This document shows, one piece after another, positions 8,134 through 18,125 of a DNA stretch of 48,943 bases. The position numbers were made by a program, and so were the translations under genes. The stretch lies in the NCBI GenBank assembly GCA_004293485.1, contig RDYW01000046.1, positions 1 to 48,943 on the forward strand, given 5' to 3'. Below the pieces are notes generated by a model. It had not been told where the DNA came from and did not search any database. It saw only the letters and a list, made by a program, of their open reading frames with translations. This stretch comes from Sphingobacteriales bacterium (GTDB lineage: Bacteria > Bacteroidota > Bacteroidia > Sphingobacteriales > Sphingobacteriaceae). Within the stretch, counting starts at the first letter, position 1, and each line of letters starts with the position of its first letter.

Positions 8134-9357
8134 ATGGATTATCAAGTATTAGCATTACCTAATGGTATTCGCTTATTGTTTAAGCCGGCACAATCGGCCA
8201 TTTCGCATGCTTGCCTATTGGTAAATGCGGGTTCGCGAGATGAAGATGCCGAGCAACCTGGTATGGCACACTTTATAGAACATTTATTGTTTAAAGGAAC
8301 TGTAAAACGCAATACCAACCAAATTTTAAATAGGCTTGAAGTAGTTGGTGCCGATTTAAACGCTTATACCACCAAAGAATATACTTGCTTACATGCTTCG
8401 TTTTTAAACCAACATACCGAACGTTCGGTAGAACTGTTACACGATATTACTTTTTTTTCGACCTTTGATAAGGAGGAAATAGAAAAAGAAAAAGGGGTTA
8501 TTATAGATGAAATTGCCAGTTACGAAGACCAGCCTGAGGAAGCCATTAATGATGATTTTGAGGCTTTAATTTTTGCAGGCCACCCTTTAGCCAATAATGT
8601 TTTGGGCACAAGGCAAAGTGTGGCAGCATTTACCCGTAACCATATTACCGATTTTATTAAAGCCTATTATAATACTCACGAAATTATATTTGCTATTACG
8701 GGAAATTACACATTTAAGTATCTTAGTAAAATTTTTGAAAAATATTTTGCCCCCATACCCGAAAACAAAAGTTTAAAAAAAAGGGCACCATTTGTACCAA
8801 ACAAGCCACAAAAAACAATTTTAAAAAAACCTATAAACCAAGTGCATTGCCTATTAGGCAACACAGCATATAGCTACCACGATGATAAAAAAATTGGCCT
8901 CTTGTTGTTAAATAATTTGCTAGGTGGCAACGGTATGAGTAGCCGCCTAAACCTAGAAATTCGCGAAAAACATGGCATTGCTTACACCATCGAATCTAAC
9001 TTTAGCCCCCTAAGCGATACAGGCTTGTTTAGCATTTATTTTGGTACCGATGTGGATAAAGCCGATAAAGCCTTGCACCTTACCCATAAAGAATTAAAAA
9101 AATTAAGAGAAACCCGGTTAGGAAACTTACAATTAAAACAAGCCAAACAGAAATTTATTGGCCAAATTGCTCTTGGCGAAGAAAACCGACTGGGCGTATT
9201 ACTTTCGATGGCCAAAAGTTTACTTGATTTTAACCGTATTGATTCGCTAGCACAGGTTTTTGATAAAATTGAGAAAGTAAGTTCCAACGAAATTTTAGCT
9301 ATTGCTAACGAAATTTTTAGCGAAAAAAGATTGAGTGTTTTACTATATAAACCCTAG
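8134..9357 (+). CDS. M16 family zinc metallopeptidase
   Basis: A 407-aa single-unit insulinase/processing-peptidase family protein. The inverted zinc motif HxxEH is at 46-50 (HFIEH), and the third ligand is probably E126 in GVIIDEIASYEDQPEEA. The C-terminal M16 half (SSRLNLEIREKHGIAYTIES) supplies the R/Y substrate-binding region. No signal peptide is seen, so a cytoplasmic peptidase acting on small unfolded peptides is likely. It is convergent with smpB. Confidence 0.92.
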   Translation: MDYQVLALPNGIRLLFKPAQSAISHACLLVNAGSRDEDAEQPGMAHFIEHLLFKGTVKRNTNQILNRLEVVGADLNAYTTKEYTCLHASFLNQHTERSVELLHDITFFSTFDKEEIEKEKGVIIDEIASYEDQPEEAINDDFEALIFAGHPLANNVLGTRQSVAAFTRNHITDFIKAYYNTHEIIFAITGNYTFKYLSKIFEKYFAPIPENKSLKKRAPFVPNKPQKTILKKPINQVHCLLGNTAYSYHDDKKIGLLLLNNLLGGNGMSSRLNLEIREKHGIAYTIESNFSPLSDTGLFSIYFGTDVDKADKALHLTHKELKKLRETRLGNLQLKQAKQKFIGQIALGEENRLGVLLSMAKSLLDFNRIDSLAQVFDKIEKVSSNEILAIANEIFSEKRLSVLLYKP

Positions 9358-9504
9358 GTTTAACGTTTTATTTGCTTAATTTTATTTGACCATAACGTTT
9401 TAGAAATATCTTTTTGGCGGTAGTTTACTGATGTTTTAATTTTTTTACGTTGAATAGTTTTTACAATTTTTTATTCGAATAAGCCTAGCAAGTGTGGTAA
9501 AAAA

Positions 9505-9954
9505 TTAGCGTTTCATGGCTTTATCTATTTCGCGTTTTACATCACGGTCTTTTAACGTTTCGCGTTTATCATACATTTTTTTACCCTGTGCAAGGGCAAT
9601 ATCTATTTTGGCAAAGCCTCTTTCGTTTATAAAAATACGCAACGGCACTATGGTTAAGCCTTTATCTTCGCCTTTAAGTAATAATTTTTTAAGTTCTTTT
9701 TTATTTAATAGCAGCTTACGGTCTCGTTTGGCAGCGTGGTTATAAAACGAGCCATGCGAATATTCGGATATATCCATATTGCGTACATACAGTTCGCCAT
9801 TAATAAAGCTACAAAACGCGTCGCCTATGTTGGCTTTGCCTTGCCGTATTGATTTTATTTCGGTACCCAATAATTTTAACCCTGCGGTATAAGTATCTAA
9901 AATTTGGTACTCGAAAGTTGCTTTTTTATTTCGGATATTGATCTTTGTTTCCAT
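9505..9954 (-). CDS. smpB: SsrA-binding protein SmpB
   Basis: A 149-aa protein of typical SmpB length (~150). It binds tmRNA and delivers it to stalled ribosomes for trans-translation. Family motifs seen are [20 protein letters not shown] near the start, [18 protein letters not shown], and the basic C-terminal tail [20 protein letters not shown] that enters the mRNA channel. It starts 32 bases after the EnvC-like gene on the same strand and may be the last gene of that operon. Confidence 0.97.
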   Translation of the reverse strand: METKINIRNKKATFEYQILDTYTAGLKLLGTEIKSIRQGKANIGDAFCSFINGELYVRNMDISEYSHGSFYNHAAKRDRKLLLNKKELKKLLLKGEDKGLTIVPLRIFINERGFAKIDIALAQGKKMYDKRETLKDRDVKREIDKAMKR

Positions 9955-9986
9955 TTTTAAAGTTACGGTTATGGGTAAATGAAAAC

Positions 9987-11240
9987 TTAATTAGCCAACC
10001 AAGCGGCTGGATTTTGGTCGGCCATGCCTTTCCAAAGTTGAAAATCTAAATCGGCCGAGCCTTCGGTACTGGCAACGGTGCCAAGGGTTTGTTTGGTATT
10101 AACTTTTTGCCCTACACCCACACTTACAGTAGCTAAGTTTTTATAAACGGTAAAAAACTCGCCATGGCGAATAATAATAATATTGCTGCCCGAAATTTCT
10201 AAAATTTTAGATACAGTACCATCAAAAACAGATCGGGCTGATGCACCTTGATTGGTGCGTATGGTCCAACCTTTGCTATCTTTAGTAACGCCACCTATTT
10301 TTTGTGTACCATATTTTTCGGTAACAACGCCATTAGCTACTGGCCATGGTAGCCTGCCTCGGTTGCTAACAAAATCGGCTGATAACTTGGCTGATTCAGG
10401 GGTTGAAGCAAGAATAGATGTATTTTTGTTTTTGGAAACAGGTGTTTCTTTGCCTTCGGCTTTTGCTTTTGATGCTGCAGCTCGGGCTTCGTCTTCGGCT
10501 TTGCGGCGGGCAATGGCAATTTCTTTTTCGATGGCTTGCCTTATGGCTCTATCTAGTTTTTGGGCATCGCGTTGTTTTTGAGCTAAATCTTTTTTAAGTT
10601 TTTTTTCTTGCGATGTAAGCGTTTGTACTACTTTTTCTTGGTTGTTTTTTTCGGTACCTAACGTTTTTTTCTCTCGTACTTGGTCGTTAAGCAAGTTATC
10701 TTTTTGGCGTTTATTTTGGTTAAGTTCTTTAATTTTAATTTTTACTTTAGTTTGGGTGGTTTCAATGTACCCTGCTTGTTTCATACGGTATTGGCCAAAC
10801 TGGTTTAAATATTTCATCCGCATATAGGCTTGGTTAAAGTTATCAGCGGCAAATACATACATAAGTTTGCTGTAAGCACTTTGGTTTTTTTGGGCAAATA
10901 AAATCATGGCCGAATAATCTTTTTTTAACTGACCCAATTGTGTGTTAAGGTTGCGTACATTATTTACACTTTCGTTAATTTCGCCACTTAAAAGCCGCAC
11001 TTCGGAGTTAATGGTGCTAATTTTTTCTTCACGAAGGCGTATTTGAGTACGCAAATCGTTTAGTTGTTTAAGTGTAACACGTTTATCGGTGGATGTTTGC
11101 TTTAACGTATTGTTTATCATTTCAATATCTTTATTAAGTTGTGCTTTTTTACGCTCAAGGTCGGCCCGTGTTTGAGCCAATACTTGGCTATTTAAACTTA
11201 AAAAAAAGATAGAAATAATAAAAAGATGGTAAATATTCAT
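9987..11240 (-). CDS. envC: EnvC-like murein hydrolase activator (degenerate LytM)
   Basis: A 417-aa exported protein: signal peptide 1-22 (ending VLAQ), a long coiled coil (about 24-250, heptad-rich, Lys/Glu/Gln) and a C-terminal LytM/M23-like domain (about 290-417). The zinc ligands of active M23 enzymes are absent. The usual HxH is replaced by LDFQLW, and the first-ligand region reads KGWTIRT. Such catalytically dead LytM domains in EnvC proteins activate N-acetylmuramyl-L-alanine amidases at the division site. That role is therefore inferred here. It follows the DUF4292 lipoprotein gene by 24 bases in the minus-strand operon. Confidence 0.85.
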   Translation of the reverse strand: MNIYHLFIISIFFLSLNSQVLAQTRADLERKKAQLNKDIEMINNTLKQTSTDKRVTLKQLNDLRTQIRLREEKISTINSEVRLLSGEINESVNNVRNLNTQLGQLKKDYSAMILFAQKNQSAYSKLMYVFAADNFNQAYMRMKYLNQFGQYRMKQAGYIETTQTKVKIKIKELNQNKRQKDNLLNDQVREKKTLGTEKNNQEKVVQTLTSQEKKLKKDLAQKQRDAQKLDRAIRQAIEKEIAIARRKAEDEARAAASKAKAEGKETPVSKNKNTSILASTPESAKLSADFVSNRGRLPWPVANGVVTEKYGTQKIGGVTKDSKGWTIRTNQGASARSVFDGTVSKILEISGSNIIIIRHGEFFTVYKNLATVSVGVGQKVNTKQTLGTVASTEGSADLDFQLWKGMADQNPAAWLAN

Positions 11241-11264
11241 TTGAAGTGCAAGGTATAAATTTTT

Positions 11265-12038
11265 TTACTCTATTGCAGTAAACCTTTTTGGTATAACAAA
11301 AGGATATTCTAATAATTTATCAATTTGAGGGGTGCTATACAACATATCTATACCTATATTTTTTTTATTAACCTTTGAGTTAAAAATAAGCTGTGTAGGT
11401 ATGTTTTGGTTGTTAGATGGTATAAAATTAGCATAGTTTATTTGTAATTGCTGCCCTGTAGTATTGCTATTTAAAACGGATTTTACCGTTTTAAAAACCG
11501 AATTAACGTATGCCAAGTAGCCTAAACCCGAAATAAGCCCTTTTATGGTATAACCCGTACTATCGGCAGTAATTACGTTTTCTTTATTGTAATAAAAAGG
11601 CAATGTATTGCCAGTAAGCATGGCTTCGAGAGCTAAAAAATCAATTTTAGGGTTAGTAAATTTATGCAAATAGCTAAACGGTTTTATAAAATACTGTGCT
11701 TGTAGCCTATTCAAAAATTTAATGCTATCGGGTGTAATTAATACTCTCCCAGCTTCTATACCAAAATAAGAGGCCGAAATCCAAATCGTATCGTTTTTTT
11801 TGATGCGTATGTTTACATTAATATTGTAGGTACTGCTATCAATTTTTATTTCGGTTTTCGCTTTAGTGCTAAAGGTATTAAATGTAATATCGGCCTGTGT
11901 AAATTGTTGCATGAGCAGGTTTTCTTGTGTTTTTTTGGTAGGTTTCGATATAGCGATACTACTTTTTTGGGTTTTACAAGCCATTGCTGTACATAACAAA
12001 AAGCCGAATAAAACTTTAATCAAAATACTTTTTTTCAT
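11265..12038 (-). CDS. DUF4292 lipoprotein
   Basis: A 257-aa predicted lipoprotein with lipobox LCTAMAC and Cys21 as acylation site. The body (STKAKTEIKIDSSTYNINVNIRIKKND, WISASYFGIEAGRVLITPDS) matches the Bacteroidota DUF4292 family, which resembles the LolA/LolB lipoprotein-carrier fold. A role in envelope lipid or lipoprotein handling is only inferred. Its first 23 bases overlap the 3' end of the TPR gene, indicating translational coupling. The gene order TPR - DUF4292 - EnvC-like is one I recall as common in this phylum. Confidence 0.8.
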   Translation of the reverse strand: MKKSILIKVLFGFLLCTAMACKTQKSSIAISKPTKKTQENLLMQQFTQADITFNTFSTKAKTEIKIDSSTYNINVNIRIKKNDTIWISASYFGIEAGRVLITPDSIKFLNRLQAQYFIKPFSYLHKFTNPKIDFLALEAMLTGNTLPFYYNKENVITADSTGYTIKGLISGLGYLAYVNSVFKTVKSVLNSNTTGQQLQINYANFIPSNNQNIPTQLIFNSKVNKKNIGIDMLYSTPQIDKLLEYPFVIPKRFTAIE

Positions 12039-13752
12039 TAATTTTCTTTTTTAATATATCGCTTTTGTTACCATATTCAACAGCTTTTTTCCAGTTGATA
12101 ACCGCTTCGTTTACTTTGCCTTGCTTAAATAAAATATCGCCATAATGTGCATACTGTTCGGGGTTATGGTTAGCTAAATTTAACATCGCTTTTTCCATCC
12201 ACATTTTTGCCTCGTCGTAACGCTTTAACTTAAACAATACCCAAGCGTAAGTATCCTGAAACGATGGGTTATTGGTTTCTATTTCGTTTGCTCGTTTGGC
12301 CATTTTTTCGGCTTCGTCCAAGTTTTGATTTCTTAACGATAAATAATACGCATAATTGTTAAGTGTGTAAGCATTATCGGGCAATAATGCCAATGATTGG
12401 GTGTAAGCCTGCGCCGATTCTTTGTATTGTTTTGTCTCTTGATACACATCGCCCAGGCTGCTATATATTTGCGATTTTAGATTGGGGGTGTCGCTAGATT
12501 CGAGTTCTAAAGCTTGTTTTAAATTTTCTATAGCTTTTTGCGATTGTTTTAATTGCCCAAAACTAAACCCTAAATAATAAAATAAAGCCGCTTGGTTAGG
12601 AAAAAATTCTATGGCAGCTTGTGCTGTTGAAATGGCTCCTTGATAGTTATTTAAAGCCATTTTTATTTGTGTCAGTTGGTCCCAAATAGCGAATACGTTG
12701 CCATTTAAATCCAACGCTTTTTGATATATAATTTCGGCTTCACTAAGTTGATTATCTTGGTATAAAACATCGCCATAAAGGGAAAAAGATTTTGGGTCGT
12801 TGGGGTGTGTATTGGTTACCAATAGGGCTAATTGAGTGGCTTTTTTAATAGCTTCTTTATCCGGAAATTGGTTAAAATAACTTATTACAATGGCAACTTT
12901 TTGGTCGATAGACATTTCGTTTTGGCCAAATGCTTTAACAATTTGTTCAAAAGCAGCCTCTTCGTTTTTGTCGGAAGTATAAATACTTGCAAGTAGCAGC
13001 CTAACTTCGTAATTAAATTCATCTTTTAGGATAGCATTTTGTAAAACTTGTATGGCTTTAAGGTGCATATCGTTACTAAAATATAATTGTGCAAGTAGCA
13101 AATAATATTTAATATGTTGGGGGTCTTTACTTATCAGGTTTTCTATATCCTTTGCGGCTTTTTGTATTTCTCCAGTTTTTAAATACACCTTTTGCTTTGC
13201 AGCTAATAAATCATCGTTTATACCTTCTACAGCTTCTATTTCGTTATAAATAGCTAATGCTTCGGTATTTTTGTTTATCATAAAAAGTGCATTTGCTTTA
13301 TCAAATTTATAAGCCGCTTTTTGCGGATTTAGGTTTATCAACTCACTTAAAGCATATACCAATAAGGGGTAATTTTTTTGTTGTTGATAAATATTGGCAT
13401 TAAGCAACCAGTACCAGGTATTATTGGGGTTTACGGTAACGGTACGTTCGGCATATTCTTGTGCTACATCTAATTGATTGTTGCTTAATGCCAGTTGTGC
13501 TAGTTCAAACATGGTGGCATGGTTGCTAGCATCAATGGTTAATAAACGTTCAAAGTAATCTTTAGCTAGCAAGTAATGTGCGCTAGTTTTTTCACGCAAG
13601 CCATTTAAAAAAAGTTCTTTAACCAAGCTGCTATCTTGTGGGCTTAATACCTTACCGGTTACTATAATTAAGTCGTTTTTTTTGGTTTTTTGGGCGTAAG
13701 TAGTTAAGCTGATTGTTAAAAAACAAAGGAATAGGGTTAAGTGTTTTTTCAT
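12016..13752 (-). CDS. Exported tetratricopeptide repeat protein
   Basis: A 578-aa protein with a signal peptide (1-20, ending TYAQ) and TPR units along almost the whole length (for example NTEALAIYNEIEAVEG, SQKAIENLKQALELESSD, KESAQAYTQSLALLPDNAYT, GKVNEAVINWKKAVEYGN). TPR arrays are protein-interaction scaffolds, and this one should be periplasmic. No enzyme motif is seen. It lies between the defence-like RloB gene (6-base gap) and the DUF4292 gene (23-base overlap), within an envelope-related operon. Confidence 0.85.
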   Translation of the reverse strand: MKKHLTLFLCFLTISLTTYAQKTKKNDLIIVTGKVLSPQDSSLVKELFLNGLREKTSAHYLLAKDYFERLLTIDASNHATMFELAQLALSNNQLDVAQEYAERTVTVNPNNTWYWLLNANIYQQQKNYPLLVYALSELINLNPQKAAYKFDKANALFMINKNTEALAIYNEIEAVEGINDDLLAAKQKVYLKTGEIQKAAKDIENLISKDPQHIKYYLLLAQLYFSNDMHLKAIQVLQNAILKDEFNYEVRLLLASIYTSDKNEEAAFEQIVKAFGQNEMSIDQKVAIVISYFNQFPDKEAIKKATQLALLVTNTHPNDPKSFSLYGDVLYQDNQLSEAEIIYQKALDLNGNVFAIWDQLTQIKMALNNYQGAISTAQAAIEFFPNQAALFYYLGFSFGQLKQSQKAIENLKQALELESSDTPNLKSQIYSSLGDVYQETKQYKESAQAYTQSLALLPDNAYTLNNYAYYLSLRNQNLDEAEKMAKRANEIETNNPSFQDTYAWVLFKLKRYDEAKMWMEKAMLNLANHNPEQYAHYGDILFKQGKVNEAVINWKKAVEYGNKSDILKKKINEKKYFD

Positions 13753-13758
13753 TTTAAT

Positions 13759-14427
13759 TTACGCCAAATTACTTTTATATTTTGCTAAACCTTGGTTAAT
13801 ATTATTTTTTATAAACGGTAAAATTGCTTTTGCCAATAAAAAAACTTCGGTACTTAAATACACTGGTTGATTATCTAATTTTTCAAAATTTTTCTCCCCA
13901 TTTGCAATTGCATCTTGAATTAAAATAGGATTTTTTCTAGTATTAAACCCACCTTTAATTTTGTTATTAACAAACGCTTTAAAAGAAACATATTTTTCTA
14001 TCTCGGTTTCTAAAGGTTTTGCTTCATTGAAATGATAAAATAGCCAAAGCTCGAAACAAGAGTTGCTTTGCGACACATTCCAATTAGCATGTTGCAAACA
14101 ATTTGTACGTAAATCTTCGATTTTATTCCCTTTGTTCCAATGGTCGGTATCAATAACAAACCATACCTCGTCACCAAAATCTTCTCTAAAACTTAACTCT
14201 GGCTTCTCAAACTCATTTCCAAATAGTTTTAATAGTGCGTCTTGGTGTAATTTCTTAGGGTCGGATTGTGTGTTCGTGTTGCCAATAGTTACAATATCTA
14301 TATTTGATGAAAATCCTTTAAAATAATTGAAATAATTTACCTCGGTATCGCCTTCGCAAAAAATGTATATTTTTTTAGCGTCTTTAGATGGCTCATCCCT
14401 TTCGTATATTTTATTTCTAGTTAGCAT
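13759..14427 (-). CDS. rloB: RloB-like TOPRIM nuclease subunit
   Basis: A 222-aa protein of the RloB family (also AbiL second subunit). A TOPRIM-like core is visible: E25 in IFCEGDTEVNYF and the DxD pair D93/D95 in VWFVIDTDHW, which should bind Mg2+. The RloB hallmark SNSCFELWLFYHF follows at about 121-133. With the ATPase encoded 18 bases upstream it forms a two-gene system like RloAB/AbiL, thought to act in abortive infection against phage by analogy with OLD-type ATPase/TOPRIM pairs. It ends 6 bases before the TPR gene. Confidence 0.85.
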   Translation of the reverse strand: MLTRNKIYERDEPSKDAKKIYIFCEGDTEVNYFNYFKGFSSNIDIVTIGNTNTQSDPKKLHQDALLKLFGNEFEKPELSFREDFGDEVWFVIDTDHWNKGNKIEDLRTNCLQHANWNVSQSNSCFELWLFYHFNEAKPLETEIEKYVSFKAFVNNKIKGGFNTRKNPILIQDAIANGEKNFEKLDNQPVYLSTEVFLLAKAILPFIKNNINQGLAKYKSNLA

Positions 14428-14445
14428 CAGCGTATTTGTGCCAAT

Positions 14446-15783
14446 TTAAGTCTTCTCTAAATTAGATAAAAACGGAATACCGCCATACCTACCATTCAAA
14501 TATCCGTTTTCAATATCAATGGTATTGTGCACTTTATAATCGCTTAGCGAAAACAATTTGGTAGCCCCATCAAAATCTTTTTGTGTAAACCATATTTCGT
14601 CGGTACGTAAAATATCTTGGTCCAGCAGGTTAGATTCGTGAGTAGTAAAAATTAATTGCCCTTTTGCTTGCTCATCCAACGAAAATTTTGATATAATTTT
14701 TTTGATGGTTAGCGGGTGAATGCTACGCTCAATTTCATCAATTAAAAAAACTTTTTGTTGGTTAATTAAACTTTCTATGGCTGGTATATAATCTAATAAT
14801 CGTCTTGTTCCGTCCGATTCTTCGGGTAAAGTAAACTCTATGGGATTGTTTTCATCATCGGTATGTTCGGTAAATAATTTTTTAGTTATTATTTTGTCGT
14901 CTTCGTTAATATAAAAGAATTCTTCCTTCTCGTCTATTTTTAACTTTTTAACATAAAAAGGCTCATAATTATCCATTTTAAGATACTTGCAAGTTTTTTT
15001 TAATTCATTATAATCTGATAGCTCTAAAATATCTTCGGCACTTTTCTTATCAACGCCTAATTTGGTAATACCTGTATTAAAACTACTAATTAAATCATTT
15101 GCAAACTCTACGGTAGTTTTATTTAAGTCTAAAATATGAACCAAATCATCAGTTTTAGTTTCGGGATAAATGATAGTTAATGTATCTTCAAACCAATCAA
15201 AAGCATTTTTTACATCCATAAACTCATTTTCATATTTTTTATTCAAAAACGTAAATAATAACTGATTTTTTTCTAAAATTTTCTTTTCCAATATCGAAAC
15301 AAACAATCTACTAGAGGGATCATCGTAATATTTATCAAAAAACTTAATACTTTGAGTCTCGTTTTCAATTTTTCGTTCAAAAATTAAAACATCTTTATTT
15401 TTTTTGCTCTCGGCTAAATATTCGTAAATAACTTGATTGTTGTTTATGGCTATGGCGTAATAATAGTTTTTCGAATTACTGTAAAACTCTATTCCCATTT
15501 CTATGGGGAGGTTTTTATTAACAGATGATAGTTTAAATCTATTGTTTTCAATCCCCGTTTCGATAACTCCAACCTGTATGATGGATTGTAACAACCCAAC
15601 CGATTTTATCAAATTAGATTTTCCAGAACCGTTAGCCCCATATATGGCGCTTAACCGTAAAACATCTATGCCACCTAAATTTATTTTATGGTGCGGTAAA
15701 CGTGTAGTTTTGTTTGGAAACAAATTAAACTCGGTTTGTTCTTTAAAAGAAAATAAATTTTTAACTATAAACTTTAGTAACAT
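14446..15783 (-). CDS. rloA: RloA-like AAA ATPase (SMC/ABC-type)
   Basis: A 445-aa ATPase of the AAA_21/AbiL type. The Walker A motif GANGSGKS is at 49-56. A signature-like ESDGTRRL precedes Walker B KVFLIDEIERSIHP, and the H-loop TTHESNLLD follows. No coiled-coil insertion of SMC length is present. It is the presumed sensor and regulator for the RloB nuclease. A 124-base gap separates it from dut upstream, the largest gap in this minus-strand row, so the pair may carry its own promoter. Confidence 0.85.
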   Translation of the reverse strand: MLLKFIVKNLFSFKEQTEFNLFPNKTTRLPHHKINLGGIDVLRLSAIYGANGSGKSNLIKSVGLLQSIIQVGVIETGIENNRFKLSSVNKNLPIEMGIEFYSNSKNYYYAIAINNNQVIYEYLAESKKNKDVLIFERKIENETQSIKFFDKYYDDPSSRLFVSILEKKILEKNQLLFTFLNKKYENEFMDVKNAFDWFEDTLTIIYPETKTDDLVHILDLNKTTVEFANDLISSFNTGITKLGVDKKSAEDILELSDYNELKKTCKYLKMDNYEPFYVKKLKIDEKEEFFYINEDDKIITKKLFTEHTDDENNPIEFTLPEESDGTRRLLDYIPAIESLINQQKVFLIDEIERSIHPLTIKKIISKFSLDEQAKGQLIFTTHESNLLDQDILRTDEIWFTQKDFDGATKLFSLSDYKVHNTIDIENGYLNGRYGGIPFLSNLEKT

Positions 15784-15907
15784 AACGTGAAATTTTAACG
15801 CAATTTATACTTTATTTATTTAAAAATGTTTATAATAAATGTTGTTTTTTATTGATAGTTGAAGTTTTCACGCTTGATGAGGATTTTGATTTAAAAAATC
15901 TTCATTA

Positions 15908-16342
15908 TTAATTCCTCCCTGTATGGCCATATCCGCCTGCGCCTCTATCGGTATCGCCTAGGGTTTCGCTCAATTGCCATTCTACTTTTTCGTGTTTGGC
16001 AATTACCATTTGTGCAATACGGTCGCCAGGGTTTACCTCAAAATCATCAACAGACAAATTAATTAATAGCACTTTAATTTCGCCACGGTAATCGGCATCA
16101 ATAGTGCCGGGCGAGTTTACAATAGATATGCCATGTTTATACGCCAAGCCACTGCGGGGGCGTATTTGCGCTTCGTAACCCACAGGTAATTCGATAAAAA
16201 GGCCTGTGGCAATTAGTTTACGTTCTAAGGTTTTTAGTACAATAGGCTCGGGTATATGGGCTTGTAAATCCATCCCTGCCGATGCAATGGTTTGATATCC
16301 CGGTAACGGAAACCCCGATTGATTGATAATTTTTATAATCAT
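15908..16342 (-). CDS. dut: dUTP diphosphatase
   Basis: A 144-aa trimeric dUTPase that hydrolyses dUTP to dUMP and pyrophosphate, keeping uracil out of DNA and feeding dTMP synthesis. All five family motifs are visible: [28 protein letters not shown] (with the catalytic Asp), GDRIAQMVI and the C-terminal [12 protein letters not shown]. Its start overlaps the flippase stop by one base, showing tight coupling. Confidence 0.97.
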   Translation of the reverse strand: MIIKIINQSGFPLPGYQTIASAGMDLQAHIPEPIVLKTLERKLIATGLFIELPVGYEAQIRPRSGLAYKHGISIVNSPGTIDADYRGEIKVLLINLSVDDFEVNPGDRIAQMVIAKHEKVEWQLSETLGDTDRGAGGYGHTGRN

Positions 16343-17841
16343 TACGATACGATTTTTTTAAGGTTGTTTTTTTCGAGATATAAAGTAACTAAAATAAAGC
16401 CAAAAAACAGGCTGTTGCCCACCATTAAGTTTCGTTTAAATACCATAAACGATAAAATTACCAATACTACCGATACGCATAAATAAGCCATATTTTTTTT
16501 GATATGATAAGGAATGGGATAATGTTTTTGACCTAATATATACGACAGTGTCATCATACTACCATAAGCCAATAGTGAAATATAGGCCGATGCCACAAAA
16601 CCAAACTGGGGTATAAAAACAATGTTTAACACAATGGTTAAGATAGCACCTACGCCTGATATATAAAGGCCGTACTTTGTTTGGTCGGATAGTTTATACC
16701 ACACCGATAAGTTCATGTAAATACCTAAACTTACATAGCCTAATAGCAAAACAGGCACCACTTTTAATCCCGACCAATACAGGCTTTGCTGAACCGCATC
16801 TTTTGCTTTAATAAAGTTTTTAAGTATTTCGATATTGGCTACCAAGCCTACAAAAATAAGGGAGATGGCTATAATAAAGTAATCCATAATGAGGGCGTAG
16901 GTATGGCCCGAGTTTTTTTCTTTGGCGTGGTTAAAAAAGAAAGGTTCGGCACCTAGCCTAAATGCTTGTATAAAAATACTTAGGAAAATAGCCAGCTTAC
17001 AGCAAGCCCCGTAAATACCTGCTTGTATGTGGCTTATGCTTGGCGGGAGTAAATGGGTAAGAAAAATTTTATCGCTATTTTCGTTAATTATAAACGATAA
17101 ATTGGCTACCAGCACTGGCCAACTGTAATTAAACATGTTTATTAATAACGTTTTATTGAGCTTAAAATTCAATAATAATAATTGAGGTAAAAGCAATATT
17201 AAAGTTAAAATACTGGCTATAAGGTTGGCTATAAAAACGTAGCCTATCCACTGTGGGCGGTACCAAGTAGTTAAAAAATTGGCAAACCACAAATGGTGTT
17301 TTATAATAAACGGAATGCCGAAAATAAACAACAAGTTAAGCCCTACAAAAACCAGTATGTTAATGGTTTTTAATAACGAATATAGGCCAGGCTTGCCATC
17401 GGCCCGTAGTTTGGCAAAGGGCACTACACTTAAAGCATCACTCACCAAAATAAAAATAAATAGGCTTATAAAAGTTTCGTAATCGGATAGCGATGTGCTG
17501 CGCCCTTGTTGTAGCCAAGCGGCAATGGGGTTTAAAAATGATAAACTCAACACCAAAAAAACCAAGCTCATACACGCAATTACCATAAAGGTATTGCTAT
17601 AAATAGTTTCTTTTTTATACTCGTTTTTATTTAGGTACCTAAAAAAAGTGGTTTCCATACCAAACGATAGCAGGGCGTTTATTATAGATGCAAAGCTGTA
17701 CAGTTCGGTAAAAATACCATACACGCTGGCTGGGTAAACCCTTACATATATGGGTGTTAAAAAAAAATTAAGCACTCTTGATGCTATGGTACTTAGGCCA
17801 TAAATAATGGTTTGCCCTGCAAATTTTTTTATAACACTCAA
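16342..17841 (-). CDS. Oligosaccharide flippase (MATE/Wzx-like)
   Basis: A 499-aa polytopic membrane protein with about 12-14 hydrophobic segments and the polysaccharide-transport N-terminus ([30 protein letters not shown]). It belongs to the MOP superfamily and most likely flips lipid-linked sugars across the inner membrane. The substrate cannot be told from sequence, and no glycan cluster is adjacent. It overlaps acylphosphatase by 4 bases and dut by 1 base. Confidence 0.85.
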   Translation of the reverse strand: MSVIKKFAGQTIIYGLSTIASRVLNFFLTPIYVRVYPASVYGIFTELYSFASIINALLSFGMETTFFRYLNKNEYKKETIYSNTFMVIACMSLVFLVLSLSFLNPIAAWLQQGRSTSLSDYETFISLFIFILVSDALSVVPFAKLRADGKPGLYSLLKTINILVFVGLNLLFIFGIPFIIKHHLWFANFLTTWYRPQWIGYVFIANLIASILTLILLLPQLLLLNFKLNKTLLINMFNYSWPVLVANLSFIINENSDKIFLTHLLPPSISHIQAGIYGACCKLAIFLSIFIQAFRLGAEPFFFNHAKEKNSGHTYALIMDYFIIAISLIFVGLVANIEILKNFIKAKDAVQQSLYWSGLKVVPVLLLGYVSLGIYMNLSVWYKLSDQTKYGLYISGVGAILTIVLNIVFIPQFGFVASAYISLLAYGSMMTLSYILGQKHYPIPYHIKKNMAYLCVSVVLVILSFMVFKRNLMVGNSLFFGFILVTLYLEKNNLKKIVS

Positions 17842-18119
17842 TGTATTGCTTTTTTAAGTATATTAAAATTTTGGTGCATTTTAATTTCAATGGCTTCAAT
17901 AGCTATGTTTTGTACCAAGGCTTCATCGGGCCCTTGTTTACACCAGTTTAAAAATTCTTGCATGTATATATCCTCGGCTTCGGCTTCAATATATACGCTA
18001 CCATCTGTTTGGTTTTTTACAAATCCTTTTACACCAAGTTGGTCGGCAACGGCTTTGGTGCTTAACCTAAATGATACACCTTGTACACGGCCAGTAATGG
18101 TAATTTTATATGCTATCAT
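17838..18119 (-). CDS. acyP: Acylphosphatase
   Basis: A 93-aa enzyme that hydrolyses acyl phosphates. The catalytic signature GRVQGVSFR (Arg in the phosphate loop) and the later GFVKNQTDGSVYIEAE (catalytic Asn) are both intact. The length is the usual ~90 aa. It is translationally coupled to the flippase gene by a 4-base overlap and lies 6 bases after the amidohydrolase gene. Confidence 0.95.
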   Translation of the reverse strand: MIAYKITITGRVQGVSFRLSTKAVADQLGVKGFVKNQTDGSVYIEAEAEDIYMQEFLNWCKQGPDEALVQNIAIEAIEIKMHQNFNILKKAIH

Positions 18120-18125
18120 ATTTTA

